The position numbers were made by a program, and so were the translations under genes. 21,587 nt of DNA. Source: JAEUTH01 sp044230205. Its GTDB lineage: Bacteria > Bacteroidota > Bacteroidia > AKYH767-A > OLB10. Below, in pieces: positions 15,427 to 21,587 of this stretch (positions are counted from its first letter, which is position 1; every line of letters starts with the position of its first letter). Where the stretch lies: NCBI GenBank assembly GCA_044230205.1, contig JBGARN010000078.1, positions 1 through 21,587 of the forward strand, written 5' to 3'. Under the pieces are notes generated by a model, which made no database searches, was not told the origin of the DNA, and saw nothing but the letters and a program-made list of their open reading frames with translations.

Positions 15427-17349
15427 TTACTCAACAATCATCTTCTTAGTAACAGAATTACCATCAACTTTTACAGTGTAAAAATAAACACCACTGTTTA
15501 AGCTAGTAGTATTCAAATTAATGGTATAAGATCCGGGATTAATGGTTCCGCGAACTTCTGAATAAACTACTTTACCAACTACATCAGTAACCACAAAATC
15601 AACTTCAGCAGTTTTGTTTAATGTAAAGTTGATTGAAGTAATATCTGTAGCAGGGTTTGGATTGTTTTGACTTACATTGAAATCGTTTGCCTGAACATTA
15701 TCATTAATTCCGGTAACTAAATCAGTAACAGGAACAGAAGCGTAAACGATATCACTTGGGTCAGCATTCCAGCCAGCTTCAGTTGTATTTGAAGATAATG
15801 AATGACCTGGAGCATAATCACGCTGATAAATCAGGTGAACATTAGCATCTACATTTTTAGCCATACAAGCAAATACACCTTCCTGTAATAAACCATCAGC
15901 AGGTGGGCCTGGTACTACATCGTAAGGAATAGACCATGTTGTACCACCATCAGATGACTTAATAACAAATATGTGCTTATGTCCAACACCAGGATAAATT
16001 GTAGAATCACCTGTTTCGATGTAAGTCTGATAAGAAACATAAATATTGCCGGCAGCATCCATACCTGAAGTAGGCATTTGTGTTATACCACCACGATATA
16101 CACCCATACCGTTACCATTGTTTGCACCACCAGTAGGAATGCTTAACACACCATCTCCATTTAAATCCTCAGCCGCAGCTATCATAACAGGAGGGTTAGT
16201 TCCAAAATTCTCATTCCAATAGTACAATCCATCGCTACCGTTAGGATAGTATCCTAATAAATCAGCAGCAGAAGTATCTGTAATTAAAACTGTAGTATAC
16301 CATACGTGGCAAATACCATTATTATCAATCATTACATGTGCATCTCCAGATGGAGCTTCAATATCATCAGAAACGCCATCACCATCGATATCAGGTAAAG
16401 CCATTGTTGCATCATCATAAAAAGGAATCGGGAATGGCCAAATAACAGTAGTTGTCCAGGTTGCGCCATTGTCATTAGATTTTAACAAGATCTGGTCATT
16501 TGTAAAATCACCTGTAACCAAAGCAATTTGATCGCCTTTTGAATCTAAAGCATAAGCATCTCCACCCCATCCTAAATAGTGCGATGAATCAAGATTTGGG
16601 ATAATAGTGCGTAATACAGGCCATGTAGCACCGCCATCATCTGAACGAGAATAATAAATTGAAAAATTCTGTCCATTAGCTGCTGCATTTGCATTCCATA
16701 TTGCATGTATTGATTCACCGCTGGCTCCTCCGGCAATTGCTTTACTCCAGGTGTCAGATGCAACATTTCCTAAAGCATTAGGAAATTCAGTCCAGGCACC
16801 AGTACCTTTAGTTGGCCTCCATGTTAATAACATACCGCCAAGTGAAGAAGAATGTGCGATAGACATTTCCTTACCAGATGCAGTAACTGCAATACTTGGG
16901 AATCCGGTACGATTTGATGGCTCAATTTTAGTTGCAGGAATTGGACCCCAGGCAGAACCATCAAAATAGTTGTAACCTGTTCCACGATCTGTTCCTGTTG
17001 GGCAACCTGTACATAACATTGTCCATGCAGCTGACATTGTTCCATCACTGTGTTTAATGAAACGATTTAAAATTGCTGAGTTTGTCTGCAGGTCGTATTG
17101 CGTGTAGCCGATAAGGGTTTCAGTAGGAGCTGACACTTTGTTTGCCTGAACAGTGTTCTTAGTTGCAGGATTTGCAAACGGAACTTCAAAGGCATCGCCT
17201 TTTGCACGGTCAACCGGTACTGCTTTCAGGTTCGAAGCGTTAGACCGGGGAACCAACGTTTTCGATTGCGGAAGCTGATACTGACGGTTTTGTGCATACG
17301 ATCCGGCAGCAGTCATCAACGCAAGTGCTAATAGTAATTGTTTTTTCAT
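15427..17349 (-). CDS. Asp-box (sialidase-like fold) secreted protein with T9SS type A sorting domain
   Basis: A secreted protein of 640 residues. Residues 1-19 are a signal peptide (MKKQLLLALALMTAAGSYA). The body (about 50-530) carries Asp boxes typical of sialidase/BNR propellers: SRSDDGGATW (about 232), KSNDNGATW (about 290) and SSDGGTTW (about 466). Two acidic loops, DIDGDGVSDD (about 319) and DLNGDGVLSI (about 394), resemble calcium-binding DxDGDG motifs. Residues about 555-640 are the sorting domain (VSQNNPNPATDITSI, SGVYFYTV, KKMIVE). The sialidase Arg triad and FRIP motif were not recognised, so calling it an exo-sialidase is unsafe; propeller folds also serve in binding. Its tandem paralogue (13208-15198) is broken, so this is the only intact copy here. 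A promoter candidate lies upstream at 17399-17428. Confidence 0.9.
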   Translation of the reverse strand: MKKQLLLALALMTAAGSYAQNRQYQLPQSKTLVPRSNASNLKAVPVDRAKGDAFEVPFANPATKNTVQANKVSAPTETLIGYTQYDLQTNSAILNRFIKHSDGTMSAAWTMLCTGCPTGTDRGTGYNYFDGSAWGPIPATKIEPSNRTGFPSIAVTASGKEMSIAHSSSLGGMLLTWRPTKGTGAWTEFPNALGNVASDTWSKAIAGGASGESIHAIWNANAAANGQNFSIYYSRSDDGGATWPVLRTIIPNLDSSHYLGWGGDAYALDSKGDQIALVTGDFTNDQILLKSNDNGATWTTTVIWPFPIPFYDDATMALPDIDGDGVSDDIEAPSGDAHVMIDNNGICHVWYTTVLITDTSAADLLGYYPNGSDGLYYWNENFGTNPPVMIAAAEDLNGDGVLSIPTGGANNGNGMGVYRGGITQMPTSGMDAAGNIYVSYQTYIETGDSTIYPGVGHKHIFVIKSSDGGTTWSIPYDVVPGPPADGLLQEGVFACMAKNVDANVHLIYQRDYAPGHSLSSNTTEAGWNADPSDIVYASVPVTDLVTGINDNVQANDFNVSQNNPNPATDITSINFTLNKTAEVDFVVTDVVGKVVYSEVRGTINPGSYTINLNTTSLNSGVYFYTVKVDGNSVTKKMIVE

Positions 17350-17398
17350 AGCTTTTTGAATTGAATTAATATTTTAAGATTATTTAATGAATTGGTTT

Positions 17399-17428
17399 CA
17401 AAAGTACAGAAATTTAAATACGCAACAA
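17399..17428 (-). promoter_or_regulatory. Bacteroidota-type promoter of the intact Asp-box gene
   Basis: On the minus strand TACTTTTG (17406-17399) matches the -7 consensus TAnnTTTG, with TTG (17428-17426) exactly 19 nt upstream as a -33 element. Transcription should start near 17393, leaving a leader of about 43 nt before the ATG at 17349. It is the best promoter match seen in the window. Confidence 0.6.
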
Positions 17429-17569
17429 CTTTTTAAACTATCGCTTCATTTTTTTTTAAACGAAAATGACAAACGTCCACAACCCTTTATTTACAAGCCT
17501 TTTAGTGTTAACAGCTATGATATTTGTTAATAACAGCATTAACCGCAATATGCTTTTTTTACATTACAG

Positions 17570-19690
17570 TTACTTTAACGCCTTCCATTTTAGCCTTAAT
17601 GAATTTCCAACAACTATAAAGTCGGAGAAAGCCATAGAAAACACGGCCCACATTGGGGCAATAAAACCTAATGCGGCAAGTGGTATAGTAAACAGGTTAT
17701 AAATTATTGCCCAAAAAATATTTTGTTTTATTGTAGTGATAGTTTGCCTGCTTAGCCAATATGCTGATTTAAGTGATGCAAGATCCTGGTGCAATAGTAA
17801 AACCGCTGCAGCGTTTATTGCCACCTGGGAAGAATTAACAACTGAAATACCTAAATCAGCAGCAGCCAGGCTGGGTGCATCGTTTATTCCATCCCCCACC
17901 ATAACTACCGGTCCGAGTTTTTTTAACAATTGAATACGCTCAAATTTCATTTGTGGTGTCTGTTGGGCATATACTTCTCCTATTCGGGTTTGCTCCTGTA
18001 TTATTCTGCATTTCGCTTCACTATCACCTGAAAGTAATATCGTTTTTAATCCTGCTGATCTGAAATACTGAATAACTTCACTTGCGTTATCGCTTAATAA
18101 ATCTTTAATCTTTAATGCAGCTATAAGCTGATGGCTGGCTGTAAGATAAATATGGAAGCCTTCAATTGGTGCTATTTCACAAAAAAGTGCTGAACCGATT
18201 TTGTATTCAATTCCATTTGCAGTAACTCCGATAACTCCTTTACCACTAGCTTCATCAACTTGACCAAAACTCTTCGCTTCGAGATCCGGGAATTTTGTTT
18301 TAGTATAACTTATCAGTGATTTGGCTATTGGGTGAGAAGAGTGTTTTTCAAGTCCCGCAATTATTGAAGCAACCTCCTCTTCATTTGAATTAAAAATTTT
18401 GATTTCGTCAACTGAAAATTTACCAGTGGTAAGTGTTCCGGTCTTATCAAACACTATAGTCCTGGCACCTGCTAATACTTCCAGCGATTGAGCAGTTTTA
18501 AAAAGAATTCCAATTTTTGCAGCTCTGCCTATACCAACTGCAATAGCGGTTGGCGTTGCTAAACCCATAGCGCATGGGCAGGCTATCACCAAAACCGCAA
18601 TGCTACTAAGCAGAGCTTGTTTAAATTCAACGTGAAATACAAAATTGGCCATTAAAAAAACTAACAATGCCAAAACAATTACAACCGGCACAAATACCGC
18701 ACTCACCTTATCACCTATTCGCTGAATTGATGGCTTTTCTGACTGTGCTTTTTTTACCAGCTCAATAATGCCGGACAGTACCGTTGCATCTGCGCTTTTT
18801 TGGGTTAATACCTTAACTGTTCCTTTTACAAGTGTGGTGCCAGCAAAAACCATATCATTAACTGAACGTGACATCAGTGAACTTTCACCGGTAAGCATGC
18901 TTTCATCAACAAGAGCACTCCCCCATTTTATTTTTCCATCAACACTAATAGCTTCACCTTCATTAATAAGTACATAATCCATGGGTACAATTGACTGAAC
19001 CGGCAACATAACTGTTGCTTCATCAGATTTTCCATAGTTGGTTATTTTCCTGGCTTCTTCTGGCTGCAGTTTTTTTAACTCATCAATTGCTGACCGAGTT
19101 TGCCTTACAGTTCGTTTTTCAATAATGTTGCCTAAGGTTACAAATGTGATGATGGATGCACTGGTTTCGAAGAATACATTATGTGTATACATTCCTTCAG
19201 TATACAGGCTTATAATACTGTATGCAAAAGCAGCCAGTGCACCTGTAAGAATCAGTACATCCATATTAGGAGTTGCCATTGTAAGCGAAGCCCAGGCGCT
19301 TTTGCCATATTGCCTTAACCCCATGAACATAACCGGTAAACATAATCCAAATTGCACCCAGGCATTGTGCAATATGCTTATCGATAAAAACATATGGGCA
19401 AGTAAAGGCAATGTAAACAAAAGGCACAGCGCAAACATTTTTTCAAGGCCGGTGAAGCCGAATCTGGGTAATGCTTTTGCGGGTTCATTGGTCACTTTAT
19501 AACCCAAACCATTAATGCCCTTAACTACTGATTCAAGAGGAGCATCATCACCATTTTTGAATGAAACTTCACCACTCACAAAATCAACTTTTACTTCGCT
19601 CATTCCCTGCTTTGCTAAATACCTTGAAACGGTATTTGCACAGGAATTACACGTCATACCTTCAACTTGTAAAACAGTTTTTGAATTCAT
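17570..19690 (-). CDS. copA: Cu+-exporting P1B-type ATPase (CopA-like)
   Basis: A 706-residue heavy-metal transporting P-type ATPase that should use ATP to export Cu+ across the inner membrane. One N-terminal HMA domain has GMTCNSC (C14, C17). Membrane helices begin near residue 85. TGES (about 269) is the actuator motif. The transport-site motif is CPC at 371-373, the phosphorylation site DKTGT has Asp415, and HP is in SSHPIAKSL (about 450). GDGINDAPS (about 597) is the hinge. YN in helix 7 and MAFSD in helix 8 accompany CPC; classical CopA has MxxSS there, so the second Ser is replaced by Asp. CPC with YN still favours monovalent copper or silver (P1B-1) over zinc/cadmium. No copper chaperone, CsoR or CueR gene is next to it. 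No convincing terminator was seen in the 220-bp gap downstream. Confidence 0.92.
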   Translation of the reverse strand: MNSKTVLQVEGMTCNSCANTVSRYLAKQGMSEVKVDFVSGEVSFKNGDDAPLESVVKGINGLGYKVTNEPAKALPRFGFTGLEKMFALCLLFTLPLLAHMFLSISILHNAWVQFGLCLPVMFMGLRQYGKSAWASLTMATPNMDVLILTGALAAFAYSIISLYTEGMYTHNVFFETSASIITFVTLGNIIEKRTVRQTRSAIDELKKLQPEEARKITNYGKSDEATVMLPVQSIVPMDYVLINEGEAISVDGKIKWGSALVDESMLTGESSLMSRSVNDMVFAGTTLVKGTVKVLTQKSADATVLSGIIELVKKAQSEKPSIQRIGDKVSAVFVPVVIVLALLVFLMANFVFHVEFKQALLSSIAVLVIACPCAMGLATPTAIAVGIGRAAKIGILFKTAQSLEVLAGARTIVFDKTGTLTTGKFSVDEIKIFNSNEEEVASIIAGLEKHSSHPIAKSLISYTKTKFPDLEAKSFGQVDEASGKGVIGVTANGIEYKIGSALFCEIAPIEGFHIYLTASHQLIAALKIKDLLSDNASEVIQYFRSAGLKTILLSGDSEAKCRIIQEQTRIGEVYAQQTPQMKFERIQLLKKLGPVVMVGDGINDAPSLAAADLGISVVNSSQVAINAAAVLLLHQDLASLKSAYWLSRQTITTIKQNIFWAIIYNLFTIPLAALGFIAPMWAVFSMAFSDFIVVGNSLRLKWKALK

Positions 19691-19804
19691 TCTAAAACTA
19701 AGAGACGGATAAAATAACGTAAGATTTCAGCAAATAGAAAACATTAGTTGTGCATTTTGATTTTATACTTAGTTTTGCGCTCCGTTTTTCCGGAAACCTA
19801 TACG

Positions 19805-19878
19805 GTGATTGTAGCTCAGCTGGTTAGAGCGCCTGATTGTGGTTCAGGAGGTCGTGGGTTCGAGCCCCATCTATCACC
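19805..19878 (+). tRNA. tRNA-His (anticodon GTG)
   Basis: A full cloverleaf can be folded. The D arm is GCTC/GAGC and the anticodon stem CCTGA/TCAGG, with loop TTGTGGT and anticodon GTG. The T arm is GTGGG/CCCAT with loop TTCGAGC. The extra G-1 expected of tRNA-His is encoded at 19804, opposite the discriminator C73 at 19878. The acceptor stem GTGATTG/CTATCAC has one T-T mismatch at position 6:67. CCA is not encoded (CTA follows C73), as usual in Bacteroidota, so it must be added by a nucleotidyltransferase. Confidence 0.95.
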
Positions 19879-19880
19879 CT

Positions 19881-19918
19881 AAAACAAAAAGTCTGCAGTT
19901 TTGCGGACTTTTTGTTTT
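19881..19918 (+). terminator. Strong rho-independent terminator after tRNA-His
   Basis: The 17-nt arm at 19881-19897 (AAAACAAAAAGTCTGCA) pairs with 19902-19918 with one G-T wobble and a 4-nt loop. The right arm is T-rich (CTTTTTGTTTTTA). It begins two bases after the tRNA end. Confidence 0.87.
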
Positions 19919-19956
19919 TACAGCCAATCAATACTTCATTTTGAGTAATTAACTGT

Positions 19957-19991
19957 ACCATTCTTTTAGCTCCAAAAAATTAAAGAATGGT
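19957..19991. repeat. 10-bp inverted repeat in the gap before the DinB-like gene
   Basis: ACCATTCTTT (19957-19966) and AAAGAATGGT (19982-19991) are perfect complements with a 15-nt spacer. They could be an operator half-site pair or a weak hairpin. The rest of the 19919-20186 gap (268 bp) is AT-rich and shows no gene and no clear promoter box. Confidence 0.35.
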
Positions 19992-20186
19992 TCAATGGAT
20001 TTTAACTTAAACAAGAAATTATAAAAAACTTATAATAGGTAATTTGCAATAGTCAGATGTGCTACTAAAATTAAGTAATGTGTAAAGCAAGTATTAATGT
20101 GCAGGCAATAACTTTATTTCAATTAAATGTTTTAAAATTACAGCACTATTAATCTTTGATACGTATTCAATATTAAAATATTAAAA

Positions 20187-20702
20187 ATGACAATCACAAG
20201 ACCTGAAGCAAATGAATTCCCTGTGGAATACAGTGCTTACATCAACCGCGTTAAAGATGATGACTTAATTGAAGAGTTGGAGTATAACTTCATTGCAACA
20301 ATGAATTTGATTAACAGCCTCAATGAAGAACAACTTAATTACAGGTATGCAGCAGGCAAATGGACTATTAAAGAAATTTTGGTTCATTTAATGGATGCAG
20401 AAAGAATTTTCGCCTATCGCGCATTACGATTTTCGCGTAAAGACAAAACCAAGCTGGCAGGTTTTGAAGAAAACGATTATGCCCCAGCAAGCTACGCTAA
20501 CGAAAGAAGCATACAGTCCATAATGAGTGAATTTGCATTATTGCGCCAATCCACCACTCAGCTTTTTCTGAACTTTAATGAAGAGCAGTTGTCGCAATTT
20601 GGAATTGCCAACGATAATCATTTTTCAGTGCGTGGCCTTGGATATGCAATAGCAGGGCATGAATTGCACCATATAAATATTATCAAGACCAAATACCTTT
20701 AA
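20187..20702 (+). CDS. DinB/YfiT-like four-helix metal-binding protein
   Basis: A soluble, mostly helical protein of 171 residues of the DinB superfamily. The expected three-histidine metal site is visible: His67 in LVHLMDAER after helix 2, and His158 with His161/162 in AGHELHHINI near the C-terminus. GKWTIKEILVHL (about 57-68) is a typical family signature. Members include metal-dependent thiol transferases (bacillithiol or mycothiol S-transferases) and many proteins of unknown role; the substrate cannot be assigned. The name DinB here refers to the B. subtilis protein, not DNA polymerase IV. The gene stands alone and converges on the thioredoxin-like gene with 20 bp between stops. Confidence 0.9.
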   Translation: MTITRPEANEFPVEYSAYINRVKDDDLIEELEYNFIATMNLINSLNEEQLNYRYAAGKWTIKEILVHLMDAERIFAYRALRFSRKDKTKLAGFEENDYAPASYANERSIQSIMSEFALLRQSTTQLFLNFNEEQLSQFGIANDNHFSVRGLGYAIAGHELHHINIIKTKYL

Positions 20703-20728
20703 TTAAAACAATCTTGAAAATTTTAATT
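20701..20728. terminator. Possible shared terminator between convergent genes
   Basis: AATTAAAA (20701-20708) pairs with TTTTAATT (20721-20728) over 8 bp with a 12-nt loop and overlaps both stop codons. T runs follow in both directions. The stem has no GC pair, so the candidate is weak. Confidence 0.27.
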
Positions 20729-21268
20729 TTTTGTATTGATACTGTTGCTGTAATCTGCCCAGTTTTGACTTAGATAAATATTCTCACCAAAGTATTTCAG
20801 CACCGGCATTAACTGCGGAACTGTTTGAAAACCGGGAACGGGAGAAAGCAGTTGGACCTTTTCATCCATAATTACAAAAGTAGGATAGCTCATCTTACCA
20901 TTAAGAAGTGAAAGTGCAAGTGAGTTGGCTTTGTATTCAGGCATGAAAAAAAACTGGTGATCATTAAATGTGATTGTGTCTTTGGTTTCGGCATCAAGCT
21001 TTACAGCGTAAAACTTTTCATTCATATAACCGGCAACAGTATCATTCATAAAAGTTGAAGCATCCATTTTCTTGCACCAGCCGCACCAACCCGTGTATAT
21101 GTCGATAAAAATTTTCTTTGGTTGCTTTTTATTGGCTTCAACAGCCTGGGTAAAACTCATCCATTTTATTTTCTGTCCGGCATGATCGACCGAACTCGTT
21201 TGCGCATTGCATGAACTTAATGTACTTAATAAAATAAAGACAATAATTACCGTGGTTAGATTTTTCAT
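20723..21268 (-). CDS. Thioredoxin-like lipoprotein with WCGWC motif
   Basis: A 181-residue exported thioredoxin-fold protein. The signal peptide ends in LSSC, so Cys20 is probably lipidated and the protein membrane-anchored. The redox motif is W61-C62-G63-W64-C65-K, within FIDIYTGWCGWCKKMDASTF, a form seen in thioredoxin_7/DUF255-like proteins. Residues MSYPTFV supply the cis-proline (P129) of the fold. It probably reduces or oxidises disulfides of envelope proteins. It starts 5 bp after the stop of the upstream OPT-family gene, so the two are likely one operon with translational coupling; a functional link to the transporter is only inferred. Confidence 0.9.
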   Translation of the reverse strand: MKNLTTVIIVFILLSTLSSCNAQTSSVDHAGQKIKWMSFTQAVEANKKQPKKIFIDIYTGWCGWCKKMDASTFMNDTVAGYMNEKFYAVKLDAETKDTITFNDHQFFFMPEYKANSLALSLLNGKMSYPTFVIMDEKVQLLSPVPGFQTVPQLMPVLKYFGENIYLSQNWADYSNSINTKN

Positions 21269-21273
21269 ATTTA

Positions 21274-21587
21274 TTAGTTGTTTGTTGATGGACTCTTTTT
21301 TGAAGTTGCCACTCGATACAAAATTACAGCCATTGCTATGAAAAATGCAACTCCGAGTAAATAAAATCCATCATAGCCTAAATTATTAATCAGTTTTTCA
21401 CTTACATCAATTCCTGTTAAAGCATTGCGCACCGGAGGAATAACAGAAAGTAATGCAACAATTACTCCCGCTAAAGCGCCACCAGCAACCAACCCGGTTG
21501 AGAATAAGCTGCCTTTACCCAATTCGCCCTCTTCACTTTCTTCTTTGTTGCGTTTTGCTTTCCAATCCACTAAAGCCTTCATCATTC
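21274..21587 (-). CDS. OPT-family oligopeptide transporter, C-terminal part (5' partial)
   Basis: The reading frame is open to the right edge of the window; the ATG at 21585 is almost certainly internal, since OPT proteins usually exceed 600 residues. The visible 103 residues begin with a charged loop (DWKAKRNKEESEEGELGKG), then a helix with SLFSTGLVAGGALAGVIVALLS, a loop, and a last helix (GFYLLGVAFFIAMAVILYRVAT) before a polar tail. The STGLVAGGAL pattern resembles the conserved GLIAGEAL segment near the end of bacterial OPT transporters. These import peptides or metal chelates by proton symport. The assignment rests on this short tail only. Confidence 0.7.
   Translation of the reverse strand, partial: MMKALVDWKAKRNKEESEEGELGKGSLFSTGLVAGGALAGVIVALLSVIPPVRNALTGIDVSEKLINNLGYDGFYLLGVAFFIAMAVILYRVATSKKSPSTNN

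Noticed and set aside
15427..17349. Calling the Asp-box proteins exo-alpha-sialidases
   Set aside because: Asp boxes mark a fold rather than an activity; the Arg triad and FRIP motif were not found by eye.
17466..17702. A 78-residue plus-strand frame in the gap between copA and the Asp-box gene
   Set aside because: More than half overlaps the conserved 3' end of copA in antisense and it has no recognisable features.
19038..19502. A 154-residue plus-strand reading frame
   Set aside because: It is wholly antisense to copA, whose protein sequence is clearly conserved in the other frame.
1..21587. A CRISPR array, prophage, IS element or defence island
   Set aside because: No spaced direct repeats, transposase, integrase or known defence domains were seen; the gene near the tRNA is not an integrase and no attachment-site repeat was found.

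Overview
The window looks like chromosomal DNA of a Bacteroidota bacterium. The evidence is AT-rich sequence, starts without clear Shine-Dalgarno sequences, a few TAnnTTTG promoter boxes, several proteins ending in type IX secretion (T9SS) type A sorting domains, SprB-type repeats, paired rhomboid proteases and a tRNA gene without an encoded CCA. Nothing fixes the order or genus. No phage, IS element, CRISPR array or defence cluster was seen. Both ends of the window cut through a gene.

Region 1 (1-5251) is housekeeping-like: the tail of a rhomboid protease, a second rhomboid protease and a membrane-anchored endonuclease/exonuclease/phosphatase (EEP) protein, all on the + strand. A convergent ABC-F ATPase of Uup type follows, then a divergent DUF1801 protein.

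Region 2 (5324-17430) is mainly cell-surface and secreted proteins. A 156-aa exported protein lies just upstream of a 1552-aa T9SS cargo built from a sortilin/BNR-like propeller, PKD, jelly-roll, three SprB repeats, Fn3 and a PPC-like domain. Next come a choice-of-anchor V (Reeler-like) T9SS protein with a CxxCH motif, an OmpA-family lipoprotein, and two tandem paralogous Asp-box T9SS proteins on the - strand. The second of these (15427-17349) is intact. The first (13208-15198) is broken by a near-perfect 65-bp tandem duplication that shifts the frame and separates the T9SS signal from the rest. This is the most notable feature of the window.

Region 3 (17570-21587) holds a CopA-type Cu+ P-type ATPase, tRNA-His with a strong terminator, a DinB/YfiT-like protein, and a thioredoxin-like lipoprotein that follows the end of an OPT-family transporter by 5 bp.

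The secreted genes share the Sec plus T9SS export route: signal peptide at the N-terminus, sorting domain at the C-terminus. Several hairpin terminators separate transcription units. No clearly new biochemical system was found. The best leads are the duplication-disrupted gene, the possible split VPS10-type protein pair, a possible leaderless ABC-F mRNA and a mismatched tRNA-His acceptor stem.
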